The notes under the pieces were generated by a model. The model was not told where the DNA came from and did not search any database. It was given only the letters and a program-made list of their open reading frames with translations. A stretch of DNA of 64,000 nucleotides from Prunus persica (taxonomy: Eukaryota > Streptophyta > Magnoliopsida > Rosales > Rosaceae): the NCBI RefSeq assembly GCF_000346465.2, contig NC_034009.1, positions 14,163,792-14,227,791 on the forward strand, in the 5' to 3' direction. Position numbers and translations under genes: made by a program. Of the stretch, positions 1 through 10,924 are shown piece after piece (the first letter of the stretch is position 1; every line of letters begins with the position of its first letter).

Positions 1-602
1 ATACACATTCTACGAAACTAGTTTCAACGATCCAACCATCAAACTTGTTTGTTTATACTTCGAGATCATATACGCCAAAAATCAGAAAAAATAAACATTC
101 ATAGATCAAGTAACGAGACAAAATTTTTCGACGGTTATAAATGAAAAATCATGATTTAACGGTTATTTTAACTCCGATTTTGATGTTTTTTTACAGCTAC
201 ACTCCTTGACTCTATATGAATACAATGACTGAATTTGATCTTCAATTTAAAATATTTACATTAGTGGATACCACAAATCTTATGTTATATTTAACGAAAG
301 TATAAATAAACTCTTAATTGTTAGTGAACATATTGTTTTGATGGCATATGCATTCAAAAAAACTAGTTTCAACGATCCAACCGTCAAACTTGTTTGTTTA
401 TACTTCGAGATCATATACGCCAAAAATTGAAAAAAATAAACATTCAGAGATCAAGTAATGGGACAAAACTTTTGGACGGTTATAATGAAAAATCACGATT
501 TAACGGTTATTTTAACTCCGATTTTGATGATTTTTTACAGCTACACTCCTTGACCCTATATGAATACAATGAACTAATTCGATCGTCAATTTAAAATATA
601 TA
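1..602. repeat. Direct repeat pair, about 257 bp, spaced 345 bp
   Basis: Bases 1-257 and 346-602 are two diverged copies of one sequence in the same orientation, offset by 345 bases. Both contain the block AACTAGTTTCAACGATCCAA, then TTTGTTTATACTTCGAGATC, and end near CAATTTAAAATAT. The first copy may begin outside the window. No long ORF is conserved between them, and the short ORF in the second copy is not open in the first. This looks like a tandem duplication inside an unidentified repeat. Confidence 0.8.
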
Positions 603-764
603 TTTTCTAACAAAAACCCAATCCGAACAACAATAATATATTTTTCTAACAAAAATCCGATCCAATCTAAAATAATAAATTTAAAGCTACTTAATAAATA
701 TATATACCGTTTAATTTCTTAAGTGTTATGCATACAAAATAAAAAACAAAAATAAATTGGTTTA

Positions 765-1019
765 GGTGACAAAATGTTTGGATTACGTCATGCAAAGATT
801 TTAAAAAATAACTTTTTTATTTTATTTATTTTTATAAGGATTTTGCGCGACGAAGTTTACTTTTCATCGCGCAAAGTCACTTTGAGCGACAAATTATTTT
901 TCGTCGCGCAAAATTTGGTCGCGCAAGACTTTGAGCGACGAAGTTTCAAGTTTCGTCGCGCAAAGTGACTTTGAGCGACGAATAGTTTTTGGTCGCGTAA
1001 GGGATTTTTTTTACTAGTG
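765..1019. mobile_element. CACTA transposon end with GCGACGAA subterminal repeats
   Basis: The stretch 840-1000 is packed with the motif GCGACGAA and its reverse complement (TTCGTCGC), alternating in orientation, as in the subterminal repeats of plant CACTA (En/Spm, DTC) elements. It ends at 1014-1019 with CTAGTG, the reverse complement of the CACTAG terminus of this superfamily, followed by AAT as a possible 3-bp target duplication. I cannot find the matching left end, so this is a truncated or internally deleted copy. The 64-codon ORF through it is only the repeats read as codons. Confidence 0.65.
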
Positions 1020-2195
1020 AATTCAAACAAAATAAATATTTTTCTCTTTCGTTTTGCCCTTAAAGAACCATAGGATATTTCATTTTTTTTATTGCATGTG
1101 ATATTAACCCAATTTACCTTCTACCATGTCTTTTCCCTCATTATAAAACTTTTGTTTAGCCCATCACCACAACAAATATAAACTCTTATTGGTTGCCGCA
1201 ATTCACTGAATTTAACTAAACTTAGTTGTCAATGTAATTCATGTTATTGTTTATTTGTTAGTGGATATGAAATAAACAAAATCAAGCAAATTGGTCATTG
1301 ATACTCAAAAAAAAAGTAGTAGTTTTTATAAGAGTATCTCTGATCGATATGTCAAATTCAATGTGAAAGCCAAATCAGCATAAACATAACAGCAAAACTC
1401 ACTCCAACCATAGCTTTAAGCCTACGTGAGTGAATTGGCGTTCTTATTCAAAACGTTCAAATGACGCCCCAGGCTTGAAACGTCTTTCTTATTTAATATT
1501 AATTCTTTAACCAATGGCCCACCAAGCAGTCCTTTGGGTTTTGCAATGGGACGCCACTTTCTACAATTTATTGTTATTTTAGTAATCATATATTGGTTTT
1601 ATTCAAATTTTTTGATGGTTAATAAATATTGTAGTGCAGTGAAAATCAACTTTTTTCTTATTCGAGTTTGAGACACTTACTAAATATGATAAGGGACTAC
1701 CAAACTCTTATTCCTTCATAGCATGATTCATCCTTGCTCCAGTTCCTTCAAAACTAATTCATCATTGTTTCAATTCCTTCATATATACTATAATTTTGTT
1801 TTATTCCCATTCTAAATACATAACCAAGTCATGTACCCTTATAACATTTTACTATATGAAAAAAAGTGCGACTATTTGAATTGAACTTTCTTTTAAAAAA
1901 TAAAAATAAAATTCAACCTACCCCACAAAGGAAAAACAAAAATTGGGATGCTAAGTAAAATAAGTAGCAACAATTTTTATTTTTTTATTTTTTATATTTT
2001 TTTGGTGAAACTATTTTTTATTTTTAAGAAAGGGTAAAATTATAAATTAAGCTCAGTGCAAACAAATTGGCACCGAAGTGCGCGAGAGAAGTTTGAAACA
2101 TAATCGCTGCAAAGAAGAGAGGGCAAAAGTGTAAATATATAGACGAAACACGATTAACTTTAGGCCGAGCAGTAGACAGAGTAGACAGTAGAGCA
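1020..2195. other. AT-rich intergenic spacer, possible MITE remnant
   Basis: No coding region is recognisable. Around 1330-1560 the text (a 'gtatctctgatcgatatgtcaaa' type opening, and later 'actccaaccatag') resembles the repeat near 8420, which suggests a diverged non-autonomous element. Poly-A/T runs occupy 1975-2010. Confidence 0.4.
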
Positions 2196-2201
2196 CCTAG
2201 C

Positions 2202-2558
2202 GACGTGAAAGCTAAGCTACTGGTTTGCGAGATAAGTGAAGAAGAGAAGGAATTGAGAAAAAATATAGCTGTGGGTTGTAAACCCTAAATCCCCAAATCC
2301 ATATAACCCTAATCTCTCTCTCCTTCTCTCTGTCTCTACATTTCCATTCCGATTCTCCTATCACACCAAAAACACCCTTCACATCACACGCTTCGCTCTT
2401 GGCCACAACCACCGACCGACGTGAAAGCTAAGCAAGTGGGTTTGCAAGATAAGTGAAGAGAATGAATTGAGAAAAAATATAGCCGTTGGTTGTAAACCCT
2501 AAATCCCCAAATCCATATAACCTTAATCGCTCTTTCTCTCACTCACATTCCCATTCTG
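2202..2558 (+). repeat. Tandem duplication upstream of the GTE-like gene
   Basis: A segment starting GACGTGAAAGCTAAGC at 2202 is repeated at 2418 (offset 216). Both copies continue through a conserved stretch containing TTGTAAACCCTAAATCCCC and CCATATAACC, then CT-rich sequence. The duplicated block directly precedes the ORF at 2648, so the gene appears to have a doubled leader or proximal promoter. CT-rich tracts of this kind are common in plant 5' leaders. Confidence 0.75.
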
Positions 2559-2647
2559 AGGCTTGAAGATCACGCAACTTTCTTATTCAATTCAATCTTT
2601 CTTTCTTCGTTTATAGTTGAAGTGTTGATTTAATTGGTTTGGTGACA

Positions 2648-3319
2648 ATGAGGCTTGAAGATTTGAAGCTTAATCTGAATTCTTTGAACAATCGCAACCA
2701 CAATGTCTCTGCAAAACCCAATCCCCGTTCTTTCAAGCGTCCAAGTTCCTCCGATTATGATTACGATTCCAATTCCCATCCCCATCCAGTTAGGGTTTTG
2801 AGTCAGCAAACGAAGAGGAGGGTGAAGAGGCTGAGGCAGATGCCTAAGGCTAAAGATATTGATGAAGAAGATAATGGCGGGTTGGCGCCCTTGAAGGCAG
2901 TTTTTAATCATGGAGTTTCTGAGGTTTCTTCTAGTAATTTCAGTAGCTGCAAATCGCCAGTGACAGTACTCCATCATGCCTCTCCTGTCAACGCCACAAC
3001 ATCCGATGAGATTAATCTGTCGCCACGAAGGGCTGCTCGGGTTGCAATGCTGAAGGCACGGTTTGCAGGTACCATCTTCAAAGCCAAACAAGAGGTTCTT
3101 TACAGTGGCTCTAATGGTCTTGAAAACACCGAAGATGAGATCAGGAAGTTTAGGGCTGCCGAGATGATGAAAGCCAATGAGTACATCAAGGAGCAACGGC
3201 AACGAGATAGAGAAGCGGCTCGGCTTGCCCTCGAAGAGATGGAGAGAAATGTTGTCATTGATGATAACTTCAAAACGATGAGAGACTTTGAGATGTTAAT
3301 TTCTGGCGCCAATTGCTAG
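2648..3319 (+). CDS. GTE/BET-related protein without bromodomain
   Basis: This is an uninterrupted ORF of 223 residues. The ATG at 2648 is chosen because the longer frame opens only with TTG at 2639. The N-terminal third is Ser/Asn/Pro-rich with a basic cluster at residues 56-64 (KRRVKRLRQ). Residues 125-150 (SPRRAARVAMLKARF and on) and 188-215 (REAARLALEEMERNV, then a DFEML segment) resemble the C-terminal region of plant GTE8-12 bromodomain/ET proteins, where a similar RF-A-TI-KA block and a REAAR-AL-KME coiled segment occur. The bromodomain and the spacer normally before these parts are missing. It could be an expressed short paralogue acting in the nucleus or an intact-looking fragment. 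A (GATA)n run at 3355-3380 and AATGAAA-type possible polyadenylation sequence near 3500 follow. The assignment is from memory of the family. Confidence 0.6.
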   Translation: MRLEDLKLNLNSLNNRNHNVSAKPNPRSFKRPSSSDYDYDSNSHPHPVRVLSQQTKRRVKRLRQMPKAKDIDEEDNGGLAPLKAVFNHGVSEVSSSNFSSCKSPVTVLHHASPVNATTSDEINLSPRRAARVAMLKARFAGTIFKAKQEVLYSGSNGLENTEDEIRKFRAAEMMKANEYIKEQRQRDREAARLALEEMERNVVIDDNFKTMRDFEMLISGANC

Positions 3320-4179
3320 CATGTGGAGATATTGGAGACTGTTAAGCTAAGAGTATATGGATAGATAGATAGATAGATAGCTTCAAGTAATTAAGATTTT
3401 TACATATAGGAAGAGGCTGCAGCATGTACAAAGTGCTAATGAGTAAGTCTACTGTCTTGTAGGCATTTCCACTGTATCTGTATATTTCCAAATTATAGCA
3501 ATGAAAGAGTATTTTGTCTCTTAACTTCCAAGCTCAAAGTATAAGCTGTCTGTCGGATTTGAATTTTGGAGGGACTAACTAACTGACTCCATCATTTCAA
3601 TTTGATTACAAGCCTTTGACAGTGTCCTATAAACAGTTGAAAATAACTTCAAACAAAACAGTTTAGTCAATCTAGGTTAGACGTTAAACACGATAAACGT
3701 TGAAGGCACAAACTTTCTTCACAAGATTATTAAAAAAGCCAGCTCTTTCCAATGCATTTTCAGTTTTCAGATATTCATGCAGTGTCTAACAAGATTATTA
3801 AAAAAGTCAGCTCTTTCTAAGGCATAAACAGTTGAAAATGATAGTAACTTCAAACAAAACAGTTTAGTCAATTTAGGTTAGACAGGAACCAAGGTTACAG
3901 TGTCTAACACAATAACCGTTAAGGGGTCAACTTTCTTGACAAGAATCAAGATTATAAAAAAAGTCGATGCATTTTCAGTTTTCAACTATTCATGCAATCA
4001 ATGATCACAAAGGCAATAACTGCAAGGTGCTTTCACTCTGTGAACCACTAGTATGATTTTCTTAGCTGTCATCTGTTACTGTAAAAGTATTAAAGAAAAG
4101 CTCTATTTCTTCTAACAATCTCTTATCCCGAAAATCTAATCCTCCAGAATCCCTGTCTAGTATATAGAGATGACTCAGA
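3320..4179. repeat. 3' flank with a diverged ~197 bp tandem duplication
   Basis: The block containing CAGTTGAAAAT and AACTTCAAACAAAACAGTTTAGTCAAT occurs at about 3632 and again about 197 bases later (3829). The accompanying text 'acaagattattaaaaaag' and 'gcattttcagtttt' is also repeated. No ORF or family similarity was seen. This lies between the GTE-like gene and the 3' end of the PRD1 pseudogene, which converge on it. Confidence 0.6.
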
Positions 4180-7100
4180 TGACATCATGAATGAAATACT
4201 CACAAACTTCTCCCGAATTGTACAGGATAGTGACCACCTTCCTTTTATGCTCTTCTGCACTTTCGTCTTGCCTATTGACAGTGTACTTTAGCTTTCTGAC
4301 AAAGGGTGGAAATTTATGGTAACCTTCAGCTAGTTTTCATTCTAAAACCAACTGGAAAAAAGTAAATCATTGTTACGTTTCGAGTTTAACCAAAAAGGAA
4401 AAGCAAGGAAAACTTCAATTTAATCCCTTAACGTGCTCACTAGACAAGAACAAAAACCAAGGGAACACAAAATGCAAGACATAGAAATGGTCACATGGAG
4501 CAACTGATTTATAATAGCAATTTGTTAGGTCTTCAAGAATTCAATAGAGCTCAAAATAAAAGTAGAATTTGGGTGCTCAAATAATTTGGTGCAAGAATCA
4601 TTAAATGCAGATCTCATCCACTCAGGAACCTTATGCAGTTTTAACAGTGTGACGGTTACATGATTTGTAGGCTCGTGAAGATTATTGAAAGATTTTGATG
4701 CTAAGCATAGGGCTGCTAGAGACACTTACAAGGTTTTCCACAATCATCCAACTCCAATAATTCTTTGAACTCACATTTGTCCCTTGCATTGGAAATTCCC
4801 ACCCCAAGATCATTGATAGGCAGAGGCCACAATTCATAGCCACTATGAGGCACTGTAGAGAATTAGGCCTTCTAGGTCAGCCACTACAGACATTAGGTAC
4901 TCCATGGTGCATATCAATTCCTCCCATGTCCTATTCCTCTAGATATTCTGGTAAACAACACCAACAGGTATGATGAAGCAACCAAAGAAGGAGATCCAAA
5001 ATGCATTAGTCTGCATAGTTCATGGCAGTAGATTCAAATAAAGGAAATTATCCTATGTGGCAGTAGATTCAAAAGAAAAATGCAATTGTATATGGTTGGT
5101 TGAATTTAATAGGATGAACTAACCTTCTTAACGAGCAGTAATTTATAAGAAGCACAATTATTAAGACTTCTCCACACCTGAAAATTATTAAGAAGCACAA
5201 TTATTGAAAATAATGGTTTTAAAGCTACTATGAGCACTTGATTCGCAGAATGGTTAAAAATGAAGGAAAAAAAAATGTCATTTACTAAAAGACATTCATG
5301 ATACCACCCGTCTGCTGCTTGTAGTGATAATTATTAACTTCAAAAGAAGACAACCTTTCTGATTAAATTCCTGTGGCAGCAAGCAAAGCTGGAATCAGCA
5401 AAATTAAGTTACTCACCGTCATAGTCGCTGCAAGCCAAGAGTCATCATGAGAAAGAGTTCCGTGGTGTACTGAGCATAAAGTTTAAAAATTAAAACTAAG
5501 ATGGCTGTGATATCTGTGGGGACTGTGTATATGTTGATGTACAATAAAGATTGTGGAAAGCATTCCCAATACCACGCAAGCATCACTGGTATGAAACAGT
5601 TGGAAATATGTCAATACTTGTTCCCACGAGATTCAGTTCAGAAATTATGTCATGCTGTTGGCCTTCTTTTCCCCCAAATTCCTATCAATAAGAACAAAGA
5701 AGTATTGCTCCTGACATTAACTATGCAATTGAATTAACAGTTTCCATATGACACTCTACTTTCCATGGACGATGATGTCAGAGGCGTTTGCTATATTCCT
5801 TCCACAAAATTTCTGCAGATGATAAGACAATGGCCTGTTGATTTTCTCTTGTTGAAACAACCATTTCAATGCTATTGGATGAATTGTTGCAGAAGGAAAA
5901 TCCCATTCATTTTCAGTTAAAATCTCAAACAGGACTCAGCTTCTGGAATGTAGGGAATTGGGTGGCTAACCTTAGCGATATCCCTATAAAGACCATAATG
6001 ATACACCAGCCTCATCACTGTACATATCAGTGATAAAATTATTATCAGGGATACATATGTTTTAAGATCAATAAGATGTAAGTTTTAAAGATATTGTTGA
6101 AAAGCTTTTCGTTAATAGAAGTCGGTGGGTGCATAGATCATATATGCATATTAATCTATAGAGACTTCACTGTATACTCTAAATCCTAGCCATAAAATTT
6201 GCAGATAAACAAGGTCATGCTGATTCACAAATTTCCCTCCTCTCCTTTTCCCTTTTTAATCATTCCATGATGACGAGAAAATTTGATATGCAAGGGCAAA
6301 AAATGTAACCAAAATACAAGGATAAGAGAATTTCAGGTATACCAAAATTTGAGTTTCAAATTCTTGTCAGGGCTTAAAATACACTAAAATCTGATTGGTG
6401 TTCACTGGGAACTTGCATAAGGTAGAGAAATCTAAATCTAAAGAAACAGGACAAACTATTCGAGGATCTCAACGGAACACTAACTCATCCTCCTTTGTAT
6501 TATAAGGAAATTTCAGGTTTTAATTAACAATCCTTCAATTATACTGTAGTTGTACCACAATTAATTAACGAGCCATAATCAAGTGCAATTATACTGAAAT
6601 CATACATTGTTTGATTACTGAAAAATACAAAATTAATTTCACAGTTTTCCTTCATTTTCTCAAAAGTATTTATCTAAAAGCATTACCAAAAGTATTTATC
6701 TAAAATCTCAAATACAAATTCAAATAGGAAATAAAGCATTACCGAAAGTATTTATCAAAGTCTCAAAATTGGTTTATAATTTCACCCAAAAAAAAAAAAA
6801 AAAAAAACACGAACACAGGTTCAATTTGAGAAACAGTAGAATCAAGTTCGATTTCACCAAATTCGTCCAACCTTAACCAATCATGCACTGTTCGATTACC
6901 TAAAAACATAAAAAATCATAACACTTTCCTACATTTTCTCAAGAAGCAAACAGAAAAAACAAATCATTACCGCAAATTTTAATCTAAATCTCAAAATCGA
7001 TTCCGAAATTCACAAATAAACTAGTAGAGAATTGATAAATGCGGAGGATGGAAATACCATATAATCTGACGGCGATTCAAGGCCAACGGATCGGACGAGA

Positions 7101-7407
7101 GGCGATCGGAAACCCTAACAACGAAGTCAGCTCAGAGCGAAGCATCAGCGGAAGCGCAGAGAGCGGAAATGAGATCAACAACTTGTCGTGCGATGAGGTC
7201 GTCGTGGAAGGAAGAGAGACCTTGAACGAGAGGCGAGACGAAGAAGAGGGTCGGAGATGGCAGAGAGAGCGTAGGACCCGTGGACGGTGGGAGATTGAGG
7301 GTTGAAAAGAAGCAGAGCAGGCAGACGGAGCCGCTTGCTGAATTTGAAGCGTAGTCATCTTCTGATGCGTGGTAGCGTTGGAGATGCCGTGACTGCGAGT
7401 CCTCCAA
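4180..7407 (-). pseudogene. PRD1: PRD1 (meiotic recombination initiation) pseudogene
   Basis: Translated minus-strand segments match my memory of plant PRD1, a protein needed for meiotic double-strand break formation. Exon 1 (7407 to about 7058, donor GTATTT) has GSVCLLCF, then VSPLVQGLSSF and ARQVVDLISALC. Later exons include WLFQQEKINRPLSY (about 5790-5900), LSHDDSWLAATMT (about 5420-5475), HELCRLMHFG (about 5000), EYLMSVVADLEGLILYS (about 4880-4930), MNCGLCLSMILGWE (about 4830), LASKSFNNLHEP and LLKLHKVPEWMRS (4525-4725), and EEHKRKVVTILYNSGEV (about 4190-4290). Lesions: exon 1 needs a frame change just before GSVCLLC, lacks some 25 codons, and has TGA after ADASL where the family continues. 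Frame changes also lie near 4860 and 4930. PRD1 is about 1300 residues, so much of the middle is missing between 5950 and 7058. Introns are retained, so this is a DNA-level duplicate rather than a retrocopy. Confidence 0.78.
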
Positions 7408-7445
7408 CTACATTTTGCGAGTGTGTGATGCGAAAGTGTTTGAAT

Positions 7446-7453
7446 TTTGGCGC
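7446..7453 (+). promoter_or_regulatory. E2F consensus site upstream of PRD1 pseudogene
   Basis: TTTGGCGC matches the E2F consensus TTTSSCGC. It lies about 40 bases upstream of the minus-strand ATG at 7407, inside a promoter-like stretch. E2F sites are typical of S-phase and DNA-repair genes, so a relict site before a meiotic gene fits. One match of 8 bases is weak evidence. Confidence 0.4.
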
Positions 7454-7459
7454 CAGAGA

Positions 7460-9913
7460 ATTTCGGGTTTTATTTATCACACTACAGGGCCTAAGTACTG
7501 TTCAACCCGGCCGAACAAACTAATCCCATTCCCATCGGTTTAATTTCTGAGTTGAAAAATTGTGTAAGTAGTTGCACCAAACAAATTAGAATTTGTTTTG
7601 TGCAATGGTATATATTTTGGTAATCACATTGGTTTTGATTTCAATTTTTTTACAATAGTAAACGGTTATAATGGGTATCCGTTTTATTTTCGTTTTGATT
7701 TTTGACAATCATTATGATTTTGATGGGAATCAATTTTATTTTCATTTCGATTTCCAACAATTATAACCAATTTAATTGGAATGTCTATTCTTGATTAGTA
7801 AACATGCTCTGGAAGTCTAAAAGAGAGTGTAATCTAAAACCAAACTAGAAAGGAATAGTTTGAGTTAACTAGACAATAAGTTGAAAGCCCTTTATCTGCT
7901 TTAGGGTTTGCGTTGGTCTTGGGCTGCAATTAGTGGGCTTTTTTTTCTATTTGTTTTGTTTGCAAAAGTCGTTTTATGGTGAGATTGTCATATATAGACC
8001 AGAGATGTTGATCTTCATATTAGCTACATAATTCATCTGAATAGTAACTTCATTTAAGTTCAATGAAATGATCTTATAACTAATATGAAGGTCCACATGA
8101 AGGGTCCAAATATGGCACCTTCATATAGAATTTCGCTTGCTTGTAATGTTGTTAGGCCTTGTTTAAATGTCTTTATCTTTGGGTCGGGTGTAATGTTCCG
8201 TTTCTAGTAATGAAACTTTCTCGACCAAAAGAAAAACAAGAAACCCCCAATTTACCTCCCTTAGCCTAGTAGATGGCTGCTATTTTCAAAATTCCAATCA
8301 TTTTTGTGAAAAAAAAAGTGTATAAATTACACAAACTCATCACCACAAAACCAACTTCACACATATACAAGACATGCTGCTAGTAATCCTTCTTATATAT
8401 TATTATATAGGGTCTGATTATTAGAGCATCTCCAACCGATGTGTCAAAAGTGCCACATAGATATTTAACGGTTAGAAATAACATCTCACATCACTCCGAC
8501 CGATGTGTCAAAGCTGATGTGGAATGAAGGCTGGAGGTTGAGATGCTATTTTTGACATCCCAAAAGCAAGATGTCAAATAAATATTTTATTATTTTATTA
8601 TTTGATTTTATTTTTAATTTAAAATAAATCAACACTAAAATGTAATAAAATAATAATTTAATTTGACATAAGATCCCATTTGGTGGTGTCAGACTCGACT
8701 GGTTAGGATTGAACTTGGAGTGCTGGACTGGGCTGGCTTGAATTGGGTTGGACTTTAATAAATTGTTTGGTACATCTAAGTTGGGCCAGGCTGCGATGGA
8801 CTTAAGTCCATTGTTTGGTACAAATATAGGCTGGAATGCTATGGACTTAAATAAAAATTTATTTTAAATTTAATTCTAATATTTTATCAAATTATCAAAT
8901 TATCTAATATCATAATTTATTAATTTATTTATAAAAAAAAGTACACAAAAAACTTTGTAGTTTGTTTTTTTGCCAGTTGCCGCGTGGTCTCAAAAAAGAC
9001 TTCAAATTAAAACGTGTACTTATTTATTAATTACATAGGATGCATGCATATGCTTTTCTTTTTATATTGTCCTATTAATTTGTGATTCAGAATTATTTGT
9101 GTATCATGGCATTCTATAGCAAAGCATAATAAAAATCAGACGTGCCAAGACGGCAACCTCAATCCTCTTGATTCATACTAGAAAAAGAGGTACAGGGAGT
9201 TTGTACAACATCGAGAAAGACAAGGTCCTATGTTTGCAATTAAAAATTCTAAATAAGCAATGTTGCGGTTTTAAACAAGGATTTAAATATCGAGAGTTTG
9301 GAAAATATTGGTGGTCTAAAAATACGAAAATATCGATAAAATGTTGATATCGATAAAAATTGAATAAAAATGATGAAAAGTGGTAGAAAAACATAGAATT
9401 TTTTTATGAAACTTTAGAAGATGTTCAATTAATCAATTATCTATTGTTTTTACACAATTATTTTTTGAAAAAAATGCATTGTATGATGAGTTTGAGTGAT
9501 TATAGTGCGAGCTAACAAACACTGTAACTTAAAAAATAAATAATATGCAAATAATAAAAGGGTTTATATATTATTATGTAGGTTCAGAATAACAAATGTA
9601 AAGATACATAACAATAATAAATAACTTTATAAAAATAAATAAATAAGAAGAATTTATGTAAATACATAACAAAATTATATATGTATAGCAAAAATATTAG
9701 CAATATGTGTAAGTTTATTAAATTATACATTTTATATATGATAATTTATTTGATCTAGCAAGTCCATTGGCTTTTCCCTTTAAATAAATATACCATATAA
9801 ATATAATATAGATAGCAAATGGACAAGGACATTGCGGTAGACCAGGTGGAGGAGAGATGAGGATTGAGGTCTTTAAGCTTGGTTCGAAAAAGCTGTTGTC
9901 AAGTATATATATA
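7460..9913. other. AT-rich spacer with diverged repeat remnants
   Basis: No gene is recognisable. At 8420-8580 the phrase 'gagcatctccaaccgatgtg' and an internal echo 'cactccgaccgatgtgtcaaa' suggest a small non-autonomous element with imperfect internal repeats. At 8680-8860 the repeated 'attgtttggtaca' (8761 and 8811) with 'ggctgg' blocks resembles the GGTCGTTTGGTACG element seen at 29354. Around 9300-9360 'atatcgataaaa' is repeated. Each is too diverged to name. Confidence 0.35.
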
Positions 9914-10319
9914 TACAGTCCCCTTCTATTGAGGGATCCCTCAAATAATTTTATTTGAGGGACGCCCTTTAGGGTACCCTACAATTCTTTTCCCAATAAT
10001 CCAAACCATTTATTTTTTAGGTATTCATTCATAGATCATCCTTACAAAAAATTAGACAAATCGGAAACCGTTTCGACATCCAATTGTGTCTTACAAAATC
10101 AATGAACACGGTGCTTTAAGAAAAGTACTAAAATTTCAATAACTCAATTGAGTGGTCACATGATATCGGATTCAAGTGATTTTTTGTAGAGATGATCTTT
10201 GAATGAGTATCTACAAAATAGACGGTTTGGATTAGTGAAATACAATCCGGAGTGGGGCCTACAAGGGGTGTCCCTCAAATAAGCTTATTTGAGGGATCCC
10301 TCAATGGAAGCTCTCTGTA
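9914..10319. mobile_element. MITE with ~53-bp terminal inverted repeats
   Basis: Bases 9914-9966 and the reverse complement of 10267-10319 agree closely. Both begin TACAG, share ATTGAGGGATCCCTCAAATAA, then TTATTTGAGGGAC. Each terminal repeat is itself a nested palindrome (TTGAGGGATCCCTCAA, and CTCAAATAA followed by TTATTTGAG). The element is 406 bp, has no ORF, and sits in a (TA)n tract on both sides, so the exact target duplication (TA or longer) cannot be read. The superfamily is uncertain. Confidence 0.82.
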
Positions 10320-10419
10320 TATATATATATATATAATCGCTTTTTTTTTTTACTATGTTGTATTTACTATGTTTACTGTTTTGTAACGTCTGTTAAAAGT
10401 TTTTAAGAATTGTGTAATT

Positions 10420-10785
10420 GACTCTTTGCAACTTCCAGTTTGGCATTGCTGTGCTGTGAAAATAATCACTGTCAAATTTGCTGTGAGATAAAGTAGTTCG
10501 GCGTTTGGTAAAATTTTTGTTAAAAGTGTTGTTGGTATTGATTTTACTCATAATCAGAAAATGATTACCGATTAATCATTAAACCCAGCTCTTCTTCGAA
10601 ACTGATTCCTGTATAATCAGAAAATGAAAGCACCTCATTAGCTGCTTTCCTTTATAGCTTTCTCTCACAGCAATTTTTAACAATAAGTGATTTTCTCACA
10701 GTTTACCAAACGGGTTGGGCTTTTCAAAAATTTTTTAAAAATCACTTATCACCCCAAATAAGCAATGTTAAACGGGCACTTACTC
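10420..10785. mobile_element. Probable hAT-like MITE
   Basis: The region contains inverted blocks: TTGCTGTGAGATAAAG on the left and, in reverse complement, TTGCTGTGAGAGAAAG on the right. Outer arms read GTTTGGCATTGCT versus GTTTAACATTGCT. It has no ORF. The 'GTTTGG...' ends and the internal imperfect palindrome recall hAT-derived MITEs, but the target duplication is not clear. Confidence 0.45.
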
Positions 10786-10924
10786 TAATTAATGTTGTTT
10801 GTGTAATTTTTTTTCGTTTATTGTAAATTATTAAAATAAAAAAAACGTTTTAAGGAACTAAATTGATATCCAAACTTGCTCCTCATAAAACAAACTAAAT
10901 AAAATTAATTAAGGATCCATTTAT

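Noticed and set aside
4730..4870. A minus-strand frame reading GYELWPLPINDLG with a GTAAGT after it, first taken as a separate exon
   Set aside because: The neighbouring frame (MNCGLCLSMILGWE, WSWMIVENL) matches PRD1 and continues into the next PRD1 block.
7077..7358. Minus-strand ORF beginning MTTLQIQQ, resembling a chloroplast transit peptide
   Set aside because: It overlaps PRD1 exon 1 in another frame; only its first residues belong to PRD1, before a frameshift.
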